Assembly: GCA_902603705.1 (NCBI GenBank)
Contig: CACKVQ010000007.1
Location: 1 to 52,950, forward strand
Length of the DNA stretch: 52,950 nt
Reading direction: 5' to 3'
Origin: Puniceicoccaceae bacterium
Lineage (GTDB): Bacteria > Verrucomicrobiota > Verrucomicrobiia > Opitutales > Coraliomargaritaceae
A program made the translations under genes and the position numbers. Of the stretch, positions 17,800 through 27,645 are shown one piece after another. The notes under the pieces are model-generated. The model was not told the DNA's origin and did no database searches. It saw nothing but the letters and a program-made list of their open reading frames with translations. Every line of letters starts with the position of its first letter. Positions within the stretch are counted from its first letter, which is position 1.

Positions 17800-20280
17800 A
17801 TGGAACCGATGAATAATTTTACACCACGCGCTCAACAAGTTTTAGCACTTTCTAGGAAAGAGGCAGACCGCTTTCATCATAATTATGTTGGAACGGAGCA
17901 TTTGCTTTTAGGTCTGATCAACCTTGGGCAAGGTGTCGCTGTCAACGTACTGCAAAAGATGGGTCTTGATTTGCAAACTGTGCGTACGGCTGTCGAGAAA
18001 CAAGTAGGTACTGGTCCAGATAGTAAACCATCAGGTAATATTCCTTACACACCAAGAGTTAAAAAGGTACTTTCACTAGCTGGTAAAGAAGCCAAAGCAT
18101 TGAATCATTCTTATGTAGGAACCGAACATATCCTTCTTGGTCTCTTGCGTGAGGGTGAGGGTGTTGCTGCACGTGTGCTAAAATCTCTAGACATAGACAT
18201 TGAGCGTTGCCGCAATGAAATCCTATCAGAATTAGATCCTAATTTTTCGGGTGAACCTGAGGAGGCTGCTGCTGGCAGTTCAGGTGCATCGAGTGATAAA
18301 AAGGACAGTAAGACTCCTGCACTGAAAGCTTTTGGACGTGATTTAACAGAACTCGCTATTAACGGCGAATTAGACCCTGTAATTGGCCGCGCAGATGAAA
18401 TTCGACGAGTTGTACAAATTCTCTGCCGTAGAACTAAAAATAATCCTGTTTTAATCGGTGAAGCAGGTGTAGGTAAGACTGCTATCGTTGAAGGTTTAGC
18501 ACAAGAGGTCGCCTCTGGCGCAGTCCCTGAAATTCTCGCAGATAAGCGCGTGGTTACTCTTGACCTTGCGCTAATGGTTGCGGGCACCAAATACCGTGGA
18601 CAATTCGAAGAACGCATTAAGGCGGTAATGGACGAAATCCGTCGCGCCAAGAATGTAATTATTTTTATCGACGAATTACATACAATTGTCGGTGCGGGTG
18701 CAGCTGAAGGTGCTATGGATGCCTCTAATATTTTGAAGCCTGCACTAAGCCGCGGGGAGTTACAATGTATTGGTGCTACAACACTTGCTGAGTATCGAAA
18801 ATATATTGAAAAAGATAGTGCACTTGATCGTCGCTTCCAATCGGTAAAAGTAGATGCACCATCAATAGACGATACAATACTCATTTTAAAAGGCATACGC
18901 GGTAAATACGAGGAACATCATAAAGTTACTTTCACGGATGAAGCTCTCGATTATGCTGCAAAGTTATCTGAGCGTTATATAACTACTCGCTTTCTCCCAG
19001 ATAAAGCGATCGATATTTTAGACGAGGCTGGTGCACGTTCTAGAATCGAATCGCTAAAACAGCCTCCTGAGATTGAACGGATGACCTCAAAGATTGAAGA
19101 TGTTTGTTCTAGCAAGGATGACGCTATAGCGAAACAAAACTTTGAAAGTGCAGCAACTTTTCGAGATGAGGAAAAACAACTTCGTGCTAAGCAAGAACAA
19201 GCAATCAACGAATGGAAGAAATCCCGCGAAGAGGTACGTGTCACAGTAGACGAGAATGATATGCTGCAAGTAGTTGCAGACTGGACTGGGATTCCTCTTT
19301 CTCGCATGGAGCAGGAAGAAAGTAAAAAAATGCTCAAACTTGAAGCTAAACTTCAACGCGAGGTTATTGGTCAATCAGTTGCTACCGAGGTTATTTCTAA
19401 GGCGCTTCGTCGCTCGCGTGCTGATTTGAAAGATCCAAAACGTCCAATCGGCTCTTTTATGTTCCTTGGACCAACTGGGGTAGGTAAAACTTTGCTTGCA
19501 AAAGTTTTAGCTAAAGAAATGTTCGGTGATAAAGATTCTATCATTCAAATTGATATGTCTGAGTATATGGAGAAATTTGCTGTTTCTCGATTAGTAGGAT
19601 CTCCTCCAGGTTATGTAGGTTATGAAGAGGGCGGTCAGTTGACCGAAGCAGTTCGTAGAAAGCCTTACTCGGTAGTACTTTTTGATGAAATTGAAAAAGC
19701 TCATCCAGACGTTGTGCAACTTCTACTTCAGGTCCTAGAAGAGGGTCGCTTGACTGATAGTTTAGGCCGCAAGATTGATTTCCGTAATACGATACTAATA
19801 ATGACTTCAAATGTTGGAGCGGAGATACTTCAGCGTGATACTTCTATGGGATTTGGCGTGGAGCATAATGCAGAGAACGAATATGAAATAATTCGTGAGA
19901 AAATTCTCGATGAGACAAAACGTGTATTTAAACCCGAGTTTCTAAATCGCTTAAATGATCTAGTTATATTCAAGCCTCTCGCTCGTGAAAATATGCAAGA
20001 AATTGTCGAACTTGAACTTCGCAATGTCTTCAGTCGACTTGAGGATCGTGATCTGTCATTCAATTTTTCTAAGGAAGCAAAAGACTTCTTAATCGAAAAG
20101 GGTTATGATGAGAAGTATGGTGCACGTCCTCTTAGGCGAGCGGTAGAAAGATATTTTGAAGACTCTCTGGCTGAATCCCTGCTTTCTGGAGAAATAAAGT
20201 CTGGAGAAGTTATTAGTGTATTAATTAATGAAGATGAAAATGCGCTACGCTTTGAGCAGAGTCATGCTGTAACCCCATAA
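17800..20280 (+). CDS. clpC: ATP-dependent Clp protease ATP-binding subunit ClpC
   Basis: Hexameric AAA+ unfoldase that feeds substrates to ClpP. 826 residues. Two Clp-N repeats ([13 protein letters not shown] and [16 protein letters not shown], each with [10 protein letters not shown]-type sequence) cover 1-145; these bind phospho-arginine in Bacillus. Walker A1 GEAGVGKT is near 220 and Walker A2 GPTGVGKT near 557. Between them a UVR-type M domain (about 437-472, [20 protein letters not shown]) identifies ClpC rather than ClpA/ClpB. The arginine-finger and D2-small domain follow. A second ATG three codons in (17809, [10 protein letters not shown]) is an equally likely start. No clpP nearby. 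Third gene of the mcsA-mcsB-clpC operon. Confidence 0.96.
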   Translation: MEPMNNFTPRAQQVLALSRKEADRFHHNYVGTEHLLLGLINLGQGVAVNVLQKMGLDLQTVRTAVEKQVGTGPDSKPSGNIPYTPRVKKVLSLAGKEAKALNHSYVGTEHILLGLLREGEGVAARVLKSLDIDIERCRNEILSELDPNFSGEPEEAAAGSSGASSDKKDSKTPALKAFGRDLTELAINGELDPVIGRADEIRRVVQILCRRTKNNPVLIGEAGVGKTAIVEGLAQEVASGAVPEILADKRVVTLDLALMVAGTKYRGQFEERIKAVMDEIRRAKNVIIFIDELHTIVGAGAAEGAMDASNILKPALSRGELQCIGATTLAEYRKYIEKDSALDRRFQSVKVDAPSIDDTILILKGIRGKYEEHHKVTFTDEALDYAAKLSERYITTRFLPDKAIDILDEAGARSRIESLKQPPEIERMTSKIEDVCSSKDDAIAKQNFESAATFRDEEKQLRAKQEQAINEWKKSREEVRVTVDENDMLQVVADWTGIPLSRMEQEESKKMLKLEAKLQREVIGQSVATEVISKALRRSRADLKDPKRPIGSFMFLGPTGVGKTLLAKVLAKEMFGDKDSIIQIDMSEYMEKFAVSRLVGSPPGYVGYEEGGQLTEAVRRKPYSVVLFDEIEKAHPDVVQLLLQVLEEGRLTDSLGRKIDFRNTILIMTSNVGAEILQRDTSMGFGVEHNAENEYEIIREKILDETKRVFKPEFLNRLNDLVIFKPLARENMQEIVELELRNVFSRLEDRDLSFNFSKEAKDFLIEKGYDEKYGARPLRRAVERYFEDSLAESLLSGEIKSGEVISVLINEDENALRFEQSHAVTP

Positions 20281-20407
20281 TTGCTGACCTACAATTTTTC
20301 GTACAAACTTATTAGTTAGTCCTAGTCCTTGCTAACTTACTGTAATCAAATTGTGCTTTAATTCACAGGCATTGACCTTTTTTGTTTCTTTGTGAAAGCT
20401 ATTTACC

Positions 20408-21022
20408 ATGGCTGGCTTTGATGAAAATATCGTTCGCGAGTACTTTGAGTTGAATGGCTTCTTCGTTCGTCAGTTGCGTAAGTATTTAGTTCAGTCGCGT
20501 AAAAAGCGCGTGGATGAAGAAATTGACCTAGTAGTATATAATCCTAGTGCATCTAGAGACGGTGAACAAGCTGGATTCCAGCTATTTTCTGCCGATATGG
20601 GAAAAATACGGCGTGCCATCGTAGTTGTGAAAGCTTGGCATACATCTCGTTTTACGCCAGCGATGCTTAAGAGTAGTTCTAGGATTTTTGATTTTCTTAA
20701 AAAAGATGTACTCAATAAGGCCGAGACCTATTTCAGTTTTGGTGATATTGAGGTTGATTCCGATGCCGTTGACCCACGAGAGTTCATTAAAATTCTAGTA
20801 TTGCCAGGCTTACCTACGAATGATCCGCAGCGAGCTGAAAGTATTGAATTACTAAAGGCCCAAGGGATCGATGGTATTATTACATTCAGTACCATCTTGG
20901 AAAACTTACTTCGTAATGTAGAGGTAAATCATAGTTATCAAAAATCTGATCTTTTGCAGCTAATGCGCATATTAAAGATTTATGATATGGTCAAAGAGCC
21001 ACAGATGAATTTATTTAATTAA
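20408..21022 (+). CDS. uncharacterised conserved-looking protein, possible PD-(D/E)XK-like fold
   Basis: 204 residues, not recognised by name. Layout suggests a restriction-endonuclease-like core. The N-terminal helix FDENIVREYFELNGFFV carries an acidic residue (about E11), strand EEIDLVVYNP gives D40, and strand RAIVVVKAWHTSRFTP supplies a lysine. The glutamate of the usual ExK is replaced by valine, so nuclease activity may be lost or the assignment wrong. The second half (about 120-204, FIKILVLPGLPTNDPQ, DGIITFSTILENLLRN) looks alpha/beta, and the C-terminus KEPQMNLFN is short and polar. It is the first gene after clpC (127-bp gap, same strand) with no clear terminator between. Function unknown. 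Confidence 0.7.
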   Translation: MAGFDENIVREYFELNGFFVRQLRKYLVQSRKKRVDEEIDLVVYNPSASRDGEQAGFQLFSADMGKIRRAIVVVKAWHTSRFTPAMLKSSSRIFDFLKKDVLNKAETYFSFGDIEVDSDAVDPREFIKILVLPGLPTNDPQRAESIELLKAQGIDGIITFSTILENLLRNVEVNHSYQKSDLLQLMRILKIYDMVKEPQMNLFN

Positions 21023-21126
21023 TAGTTACGCAAGTTATGTTGAATCATGATTCTACTATTATCGGGATAATTGCTTTTGGAGATATATTTTGGATGAGGT
21101 TAATAAACACTTTGATAAATTAAGTG

Positions 21127-22062
21127 ATGGCTGTACCTGACAAACTGCCTCCTTTGGCAATTACCTGTGGTGATCCGGCAGGGATAGGACCAGAGATAAT
21201 AGAAAAATTAATATATAGTAATCCACTTTACAGGGATGATTGCGTATTGATAGGGTCACACCCATGGACTGAAAGACTATCTAAAGATTACGCTATTCTA
21301 TCTTTACCAGTCGGATCTCAAGATTTCTCAGTTGAGTTAGGCAAACCTACAAGTGAGGGAGCTCTGATAGCCCTAGAATCTATGAAGCTTGCGGCACAGG
21401 GTTGTATTGATGGACTCTTCCGTGGAGTAGTGACAGGTCCAGTTAGCAAGTACTGGTTAAAGCATGCAGGCTTTGTTTTTTCTGGCCAGACAGAGTTCTT
21501 TGCCAGTGCTTGGGGAGGCGACCCTACGATGGCATTTGTAGGTAAACAGTTAAGAGTGGTATTAGCTACCTGGCATATTCCACTTCGTAAAGTGCCCTCT
21601 GCATTAAATGAGCGCTGCATAGAGAAAGCTGTTCAGCGCGCGAACGAACTTGCTCAGCTTCTAGGATCGAGTAAGCCACGAATTGGGTTTTGCGGGTTAA
21701 ACCCACATGCAGGAGAAAATGGTTTACTTGGTCACGAGGAACAAGATGTGATTGAGCCAGTTTTAGATAGGCTCCGTGAATCGATCCCCGGTTTGTCTAG
21801 TTGCCTACCTGGTGATACCGTATTTCACCGTCAGATTAATGGTGATTTTGATGTAACTATAGCTGCGTATCATGACCAAGGCTTATCGGCAGTAAAAACG
21901 CTCGAGTTTGATTCATCCGTGAACCTTACACTCGGCTTGCCGCATATTCGTACTAGCCCTGATCATGGTACCGCATTTGATCTAGCTGGTAAAAAATCTG
22001 CAAGTACTGATAGCTTTGCTGCAGCAATTAACCTTGCACAGCAATTAACCCAGTGGAATTAA
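21127..22062 (+). CDS. pdxA: 4-hydroxythreonine-4-phosphate dehydrogenase
   Basis: Oxidises 4-phosphohydroxy-L-threonine in the DXP-dependent route to pyridoxal phosphate. 311 residues from ATG at 21127; a GTG directly before gives one extra methionine and is less likely. Signatures: LAITCGDPAGIGPEI, GPVSKYWLKHAGFVFSGQTEF (first metal histidine), LATWHIPLRKV, GFCGLNPHAGENGLLG, AAYHDQGLSAVKTLEF (second metal histidine) and RTSPDHGTAFDLAG (third). All three metal ligands are present, so the enzyme should be active. It stands between the 204-residue protein and an IscA-type gene, all plus strand. Confidence 0.95.
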   Translation: MAVPDKLPPLAITCGDPAGIGPEIIEKLIYSNPLYRDDCVLIGSHPWTERLSKDYAILSLPVGSQDFSVELGKPTSEGALIALESMKLAAQGCIDGLFRGVVTGPVSKYWLKHAGFVFSGQTEFFASAWGGDPTMAFVGKQLRVVLATWHIPLRKVPSALNERCIEKAVQRANELAQLLGSSKPRIGFCGLNPHAGENGLLGHEEQDVIEPVLDRLRESIPGLSSCLPGDTVFHRQINGDFDVTIAAYHDQGLSAVKTLEFDSSVNLTLGLPHIRTSPDHGTAFDLAGKKSASTDSFAAAINLAQQLTQWN

Positions 22063-22084
22063 ATTTAATCTTACGAATCTATAA

Positions 22085-22456
22085 ATGGTCGATACATTAG
22101 ATATCCCGGAAGGAGTGAGGCTAGGTAATGAGAATTTAATACTAGTTACAGCGCCAGCAGCTGATAAGTTATGCGCATTAATACAGCGAGAACAAAAAGG
22201 TGAATATCTGCGTGTTAAAATTACTGGAGGAGGATGTAATGGTCTTAGCTATAAAATGAAATTTGTTAACGATACAAAACGAGGAGATATACTCGTACGA
22301 TCATCTGGTGCCAAGGTTCTGGTCGATACGAAAAGTGCTTTGTATTTGCGTGGCACTCATCTTGACTATTCTGACCAAATGGTAGCGGGTGGCTTCAAAT
22401 TTACTAACCCAAACGCTAAGTCTAGTTGCAGTTGCGGTGAAAGCTTTAGCATTTAG
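22085..22456 (+). CDS. A-type iron-sulfur carrier protein (IscA/ErpA/HesB family)
   Basis: Binds and delivers iron-sulfur clusters to target enzymes. 123 residues. The core has LRVKITGGGCNGLSYKM with the first ligand cysteine and ends with SCSCGESF carrying the C-x-C pair. DTKSALYLRGTHLDYSDQM and GGFKFTNPNAKSSC are family typical. A roughly 15-residue N-terminal extension precedes the domain. It cannot be split into IscA, SufA or ErpA from sequence and no isc or suf operon is adjacent. It lies 22 bp after pdxA, probably co-transcribed. Likely clients in this window include SdhB. Confidence 0.88.
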   Translation: MVDTLDIPEGVRLGNENLILVTAPAADKLCALIQREQKGEYLRVKITGGGCNGLSYKMKFVNDTKRGDILVRSSGAKVLVDTKSALYLRGTHLDYSDQMVAGGFKFTNPNAKSSCSCGESFSI

Positions 22457-22474
22457 AGTTGAAACCGAGTTTTG

Positions 22475-22523
22475 AGTCTTTAGATTGACAGTTTCTATGA
22501 TAGGCTCTTCCAATCTAGAGTCT
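22475..22523 (+). promoter_or_regulatory. long imperfect stem-loop in the infC leader
   Basis: AGTCTTTAGATTG (22475-22487) pairs with CAATCTAGAGTCT (22511-22523): eleven Watson-Crick pairs, one G-U and one T-T mismatch, around a 23-nt loop. It ends 20 nt before the infC ATG. It is not followed by a T run, so translational or protein-mediated control is more likely than termination. Confidence 0.5.
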
Positions 22524-22543
22524 ATATTACTAAATTTTAATTA

Positions 22544-23191
22544 ATGGCAAAATATCCGAATTCACGCGGCAAGTTTAAACCCCGTAATCGTGGCCCTAAA
22601 GGGCTTAGAAGAAATGATCGTATACGCGCGGTAGAAGTACGTGTGATTGGCCCTGAGGGCACAAACCTAGGAGTAATGTCATCTGGTAAAGCGCTAGAGC
22701 TGGCTAAAAAGGTGGGGCTCGATTTAATCGAATTATCGCCATCTGCTCGTCCGCCTGTCTGCCGAATTCTCGATTTTGGCAAGTTCTTATACGAAGAAAG
22801 CAAAAAGCAGAAGGATACTAAGCAAGTAAGCAGTAAATTAAAGGAGGTTAAATTTCGCGTGTCTATTGGACCTCACGATTTCGAGACTAAGCTTCGTCGA
22901 GCAGAAAGTTTTCTTGATCACGGAAACAAGGTAAAATTAACACTTCAATTCCGTGGTCGCGAAAACGAACATCGTGAGTTAGGTTATGAACGTGTAAAAT
23001 TAGCATCAGAGCAATTAAACGGTGTATCTACTGCTGACTCTGAGCCTCGACTAGTCGGTCGTCAAGTTACACAAATCTTATCGCCGCTGCCTAAATCAAA
23101 GCGTGTCCTAAAGTTTAATGCGTATGATCATAAATTAGAAGATCACGAAGAAGAGGATTTAGACTCAGAGGAGACAGAATCCGATTCCTAA
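22544..23191 (+). CDS. infC: translation initiation factor IF-3
   Basis: Binds the 30S subunit and enforces start-codon selection. 215 residues. The N-terminal domain has [57 protein letters not shown] (in part). The C-terminal domain has [25 protein letters not shown] and [11 protein letters not shown] basic N-terminal extension ([19 protein letters not shown]) and an acidic tail ([17 protein letters not shown]) flank the core. It begins with ATG, not the autoregulatory AUU/AUC. The usual rpmI-rplT pair does not follow; the next gene is a TIGR03790 protein. A stem-loop precedes the start. Confidence 0.96.
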   Translation: MAKYPNSRGKFKPRNRGPKGLRRNDRIRAVEVRVIGPEGTNLGVMSSGKALELAKKVGLDLIELSPSARPPVCRILDFGKFLYEESKKQKDTKQVSSKLKEVKFRVSIGPHDFETKLRRAESFLDHGNKVKLTLQFRGRENEHRELGYERVKLASEQLNGVSTADSEPRLVGRQVTQILSPLPKSKRVLKFNAYDHKLEDHEEEDLDSEETESDS

Positions 23192-23241
23192 AGAACATGA
23201 AATTTTTGCTCGGCTCGGTTAGTGATTGAAATACACTACTT

Positions 23242-24903
23242 ATGTCAGTCTTTAGAAATATATATTTTTTACTATTTCAGTTCTTATTCGGGCTTCAGGT
23301 ATTATCCGCTCAGACAAATCAAGAGCTAGCAAATAGCACAATTATAGTTGTTAATCGTAGTGCACCTGATTCACTTCAAATAGGGCAGTACTATGCTAAG
23401 CAGCGCGGAATCCCTGAATCTAACTTAGTTTATCTGGATGCGCCAATACAGGAGACTATTAGCATAAGTCAATATGTTGAGTCTGTTTCAAATCCTTTGC
23501 TTAACGCGCTCTTGGATAATCATTGGGTAAAAGGTGTTAAAGATACTACTAGGGACACCTATGGTCGTGAGCGACTTTCCGCTTCGATTCATTCTATACG
23601 ATTTGTTGTACTTATCGCAGGGGTGCCACTGCGAATAGCTAATGATCCTAGTCAAATTTTAAAAGCATCTAACAATTTGCCCAATAAATTTCGCGTTAAT
23701 AATGGCTCAGTAGACACAGAGGTAGCACTGTTACTAGCACCTCCTAATACTTCCATGACAGCTTTCTTACCAAATCCATATTTTGGTAAGAAAGCTATAT
23801 CAGAGCAGCTTGCTAATAGAGTATTGAAGGTATGTCGGATTGATGGTCCGACTAAGGCAGATGTTATACGATTAATCGATCACACGTTAGAGGCAGAGAA
23901 AATTGGGCTTATGGGCCGCGTTTATATTGATACAGGTGGTCCACATAAAAAGGGAGATGCATGGATACGATCTGCAGGTACTATTGCAGAAAAAGCTTAT
24001 TTTGATACTGATTATGAGTCAAGTAAACGCCTGATGGATTATCGCGATCGCTTCGATGCTCCTGCGATTTATATGGGGTGGTACCGTAATCGTGCCTACG
24101 CTCAATGGGGAGCCTCTAGATGGCCTGTACCACCTGGTGCGATTGGCTTTCATCTACACAGTTTTTCTGCTACTTCAGTACGTGATTCAAAAACATGGCT
24201 AGGAGCGTTTATTTCCCAGGGCTACTGCGCGAGTGTTGGTAACGTCTACGAACCTTACCTCGAGTATACCCACCGACCTCATATCCTTTTAGAGCATCTG
24301 ATCGAAGGTGCAAACTTTGGTGATGCAGTTATGTCTAGCATGCCATCGCTTAGTTGGCAAAGCGTAGCGATTGGCGATCCTCTGTACCGTCCGTTCAAAG
24401 TCGGATTAAGGGAGCAGTTGAAACAATCGAGTGATACAGTTTTTGGCAATTATGCTAGCATAAGGGAAATCAATCGTATTTTGGCTGAAGAGGGCAGCGA
24501 AGAAGCGATTATTTTTGGGCGTACTAGGTTTGTGTCACAACCTTCACTAGCATTAGCCTACCGTTTGGCGGTACTTTATAGTAATTCAGGACAATATTCG
24601 GAATCTATCGAGGTACTGAAAGTTGTTCGATTTATGTCAAAATTTTCGATAGACGAAATTGTTTTAGTACAAAAAATAGCCAATTTATTAAATAAGCATG
24701 GTGAGAATGAATTAGCACTTAATTTATACAGTAAACTTTTAGAAGAACGTGGATTAGATAAGCAATTACTTATTTCGCTCTATGAAGGTGGCACTATTGT
24801 CGCATCTTCATGCGGCAAATCAGTCCTATCGTCCCGTTGGTCGATAGAAGCTCGCAAGTTGAAGTCACCAATTAGTGATTTCTCGAAAAATAAAATAAGA
24901 TAG
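23242..24903 (+). CDS. TIGR03790 family protein, exported, function unknown
   Basis: 553 residues. Signal peptide at about 1-24 (ending VLSAQ). The conserved core (about 30-390) includes NSTIIVVNRSAPDSLQIGQYYAKQRGIPESNLV, RFVVLIAGVPLRI, SVDTEVALL, YIDTGGPHKKGDAW and PGAIGFHLHSFSATSVR, which I recognise as the TIGR03790 layout. As I recall, that family is found only in genomes carrying exosortase, hence a proposed link to PEP-CTERM export. The last ~150 residues are helical with a TPR-like phrase (SLALAYRLAVLYSNSGQYSESIEVLKVV). It starts 50 bp after infC, possibly co-transcribed, and converges with waaA. Catalytic role is not known. Confidence 0.8.
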   Translation: MSVFRNIYFLLFQFLFGLQVLSAQTNQELANSTIIVVNRSAPDSLQIGQYYAKQRGIPESNLVYLDAPIQETISISQYVESVSNPLLNALLDNHWVKGVKDTTRDTYGRERLSASIHSIRFVVLIAGVPLRIANDPSQILKASNNLPNKFRVNNGSVDTEVALLLAPPNTSMTAFLPNPYFGKKAISEQLANRVLKVCRIDGPTKADVIRLIDHTLEAEKIGLMGRVYIDTGGPHKKGDAWIRSAGTIAEKAYFDTDYESSKRLMDYRDRFDAPAIYMGWYRNRAYAQWGASRWPVPPGAIGFHLHSFSATSVRDSKTWLGAFISQGYCASVGNVYEPYLEYTHRPHILLEHLIEGANFGDAVMSSMPSLSWQSVAIGDPLYRPFKVGLREQLKQSSDTVFGNYASIREINRILAEEGSEEAIIFGRTRFVSQPSLALAYRLAVLYSNSGQYSESIEVLKVVRFMSKFSIDEIVLVQKIANLLNKHGENELALNLYSKLLEERGLDKQLLISLYEGGTIVASSCGKSVLSSRWSIEARKLKSPISDFSKNKIR

Positions 24904-24933
24904 AACTTTCTAGTTAGAGATACGACTGCTATA

Positions 24934-26229
24934 TCAATGTTCTAAAAGAGACTCTCTGATATGCGAAGCAATCCGTTCGCTACTACCACGGTTTAATCTG
25001 TGCCACTGGACTGCTGCATTGCGCATTGCTGCGAGAGCGATTGAATCAGCGGCTAGTTCTGCAGTAACTTTAACTAGATCATTTGCATCACGAGCAGTTT
25101 TGGAGGCACCCGATAATAGAAGTGTTTTGGAAATATCCTTAAAGTTGTTCATCTTAGGTCCCGTTATGATGGGAATACCTGCCCTAGCAGCTTCGATCGG
25201 TGTTTGTCCACCATTGTTCGGGGGTAGGCTTTTCCCGATAAATGCTAGATCCGCAGCTTGTGTCAAATGGGCGAGTTCACCAGTTGTATCAGCAAAGTGA
25301 ATGTGTAGGTTGTCGCTTAGATTATTGTCTTTTGAACGCTGACACCAAGTCAAGTCTTGGGATTTTAGTAGCTTAAGAATTTCGGGTGCACGTTCAATAT
25401 GTCGTGGAACTAAGAGTAGTCGGCAATCAATTCCCTGTTTAATCGCAAAACGCTGAGCTTCAAGTAGTGCCATTTCCTCACCCTGCCAGGTTGAAGATCC
25501 TAGCAAAACGAATGCACCCTCTGCACCAAAGCCGAGACTATTGCGCAAAACTTTCTTTTCAGAATCTGAAAGTGCAGAACTATTTGATACGTCAAATTTA
25601 ATACTCCCTATTACGCTAATTCTCTCACTAGGGCATCCGAGTTCAAGCAGCATATCTCGATCTAAATTGCTGGCTGGAAAAACAGACGAGATCTTTTCTA
25701 ATATTCGCCCAGCAAGTTTGGGTACTTTCTTATAACGAGAGAAACTCTTATCTGAAATCCTAGCGTTAATTAAGTAGGTTGGTATATTCTGCTTTTTAGC
25801 TCTATGAAGGTGCTCTGGCCATAGCTCACTTTCAGTAAGTATAATAGCATCGGGTTGTATGCGTTTCCATGCTATTGCGCTGAAAAACCAGAAATCTAGA
25901 GGAAAAATACCAATACTATGCACTACATTTGTATAGCGCTTTAGCGCTTCAGCGTAACCAGTACTAGTCGTAGTGGTGAGTACAATTTCAATATTTCCAC
26001 CTTTTTGTAGTAGATCAATTAAAGATTTTATAGCTAGAACCTCGCCAACACTTACAGCCTGTATCCATATTCGCTTTTTTCCTGTAGTGCATGGTTTTAG
26101 TTTATGAAAAAAGCCGAGGCGATGTTGGAAGCTCTTAGCATAACCACCGCGGTGCCACATTCGAAGTAGGTAGAAGGGAAGGGTAATAAGTATCCCAGGA
26201 AAATAAAGTAATCGGTAAAACCAGATCAT
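24934..26229 (-). CDS. waaA: 3-deoxy-D-manno-octulosonic acid (Kdo) transferase
   Basis: Adds Kdo to lipid A precursor at the inner face of the cytoplasmic membrane; evidence for an LPS outer membrane. 431 residues. N-terminal membrane anchor WFYRLLYFPGILITLPFYLL, then HRLGFF and IWIQAVSVGEVLAIKSLID with the catalytic glutamate of the SVGE motif. LTTTTSTGYAEA, ELWPEHL, VLLGSSTWQGEE, LLLVPRHIERAPEI and FIGKSL...GGQTPIEAARAGIP correspond to the GT30 fold. Single gene between the convergent TIGR03790 gene and the divergent membrane hydrolase. Confidence 0.94.
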   Translation of the reverse strand: MIWFYRLLYFPGILITLPFYLLRMWHRGGYAKSFQHRLGFFHKLKPCTTGKKRIWIQAVSVGEVLAIKSLIDLLQKGGNIEIVLTTTTSTGYAEALKRYTNVVHSIGIFPLDFWFFSAIAWKRIQPDAIILTESELWPEHLHRAKKQNIPTYLINARISDKSFSRYKKVPKLAGRILEKISSVFPASNLDRDMLLELGCPSERISVIGSIKFDVSNSSALSDSEKKVLRNSLGFGAEGAFVLLGSSTWQGEEMALLEAQRFAIKQGIDCRLLLVPRHIERAPEILKLLKSQDLTWCQRSKDNNLSDNLHIHFADTTGELAHLTQAADLAFIGKSLPPNNGGQTPIEAARAGIPIITGPKMNNFKDISKTLLLSGASKTARDANDLVKVTAELAADSIALAAMRNAAVQWHRLNRGSSERIASHIRESLLEH

Positions 26230-26325
26230 AATAATAATATGATTATTCTACAGACAAATTTGAAAGAATAAAAGATATATGCCTGATGGTTGCGCAAATA
26301 GTGCTAGTGTACAATCTGTATTGTT

Positions 26326-27345
26326 ATGGATCCCTTGACACAAGCGACATTCGGTGCAGCAGCAGCAACTACAATCTGCCGAAGTCCAGAGACAAGGCAT
26401 GCAATTATAATTGGAGCGTTAGCCGCTGCAGCGCCCGATCTAGACGTAATGATTCGATCGAATACGGACCCGCTACTAGTATTAGAATATCATAGGCATT
26501 TCACGCATTCGTTTTTTATAGCACCATTAATAGGCTTTATCGTAGCATTTTTTTTTAAGGTGCTGTTTCACAAGAAGCCATGGCCCCTTCGTCGTTTACT
26601 ACTTTTTGCAGTCGTAGCAACTCTCACGCATGGCTTGCTTGATGCATGTACTAGTTACGGCACTATGCTTTATTGGCCCTTTCACGGTCACCGTGAATCA
26701 TGGGATATTATTTCGATTATAGACCCTATCTTCACACTACCGCTAGTAATATTTACTTTGCTTTCCTTTATCTTTCGAAGGCCAATTTTTGCACAGATTG
26801 CACTACTACTTAGTGTTTCTTATTTATGCTTAGGCTTGTACCAACATAGTCAGGCGCACACTTACGCGCAATCTTTGGCAATATCAAGAGGCCACCAAGT
26901 TGATAGAATTAGCGTACGACCGTCATTTGGAAATATTGCTCTATGGCGCCTTGTCTATCGATCAGGCGAGACATACTACGTAGACGCACTACGCACATTA
27001 CCTTTTGCTGAAGATGTACTTTATCCGGGGTCGAAAGTAACTGCTTATACTGAAGTATTGGCAAGAGAAGAGTTGCTTCTTGAAAGCCAGCAAATTTGCG
27101 ATCTAGAACGTTTTAGGTTTTTTTCACAAGGTTATCTCTATCGTCTTCCTGAACAGCCGAATATAATAGGCGATTTACGTTACTCTATGTTTCCGGATTC
27201 GATTCAGCCTTTATGGGGTATACGCCTTAAACCTAATCAGCCTAATAAACATGTATCCTTTGAATATTTTAGAAACACGGATAAACCACACCTAGTTAGG
27301 CTATTTTGTATGATTCAGGGTAAAAAAGTATCTCCTATCGATTAG
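26326..27345 (+). CDS. membrane-bound metal-dependent hydrolase, YdjM/YbcI (DUF457) type
   Basis: 339 residues. The N-terminal half has conserved acidic and histidine residues: MDPLTQATFGAAA, APDLDVM and LEYHRHFTHSFFIAPLIGF, then THGLLDACTSYGTMLYWPF and SIIDPIFTLPL. This is the pattern of the YdjM/YfhO-type inner-membrane hydrolase family, whose E. coli member is LexA-regulated. Four to five helices lie at about 65-185. The soluble C-terminal half (about 190-339) faces one side of the membrane and has no motif I know. The substrate is unknown. Divergent from waaA (96-bp gap). Confidence 0.8.
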   Translation: MDPLTQATFGAAAATTICRSPETRHAIIIGALAAAAPDLDVMIRSNTDPLLVLEYHRHFTHSFFIAPLIGFIVAFFFKVLFHKKPWPLRRLLLFAVVATLTHGLLDACTSYGTMLYWPFHGHRESWDIISIIDPIFTLPLVIFTLLSFIFRRPIFAQIALLLSVSYLCLGLYQHSQAHTYAQSLAISRGHQVDRISVRPSFGNIALWRLVYRSGETYYVDALRTLPFAEDVLYPGSKVTAYTEVLAREELLLESQQICDLERFRFFSQGYLYRLPEQPNIIGDLRYSMFPDSIQPLWGIRLKPNQPNKHVSFEYFRNTDKPHLVRLFCMIQGKKVSPID

Positions 27346-27437
27346 TGTTAATTTAATGGTAGCCCAAATAATTATCTCGTAGTAGCGTGAATTTCTGTTT
27401 ACCTCTATCGGCAGAATCCAAAGTATGTTTCTATTTA

Positions 27438-27466
27438 TTGATTGACCTATTTTGGTGCTCTATTTT
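27438..27466 (+). promoter_or_regulatory. candidate sigma70-type promoter of tRNA-Ser
   Basis: TTGATT at 27438-27443 and TATTTT at 27461-27466, each 4 of 6 to consensus, with a 17-bp spacer. The start would fall near 27473, about 12 nt before the tRNA. Confidence 0.4.
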
Positions 27467-27484
27467 GCTCCCACTCTTGAAATA

Positions 27485-27574
<90 letters not shown>

Positions 27575-27645
27575 TTTTTGCTTTTGTAAATCGCTGATTT
27601 TTTACGAAATAAGCTAAAATCGTATAAGTTTCGTATAATATTTTT

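Noticed and set aside
18111-18896. 261-codon minus-strand frame inside clpC
   Set aside because: Antisense shadow of a highly conserved gene; serine/arginine-rich composition is typical of reversed coding DNA.
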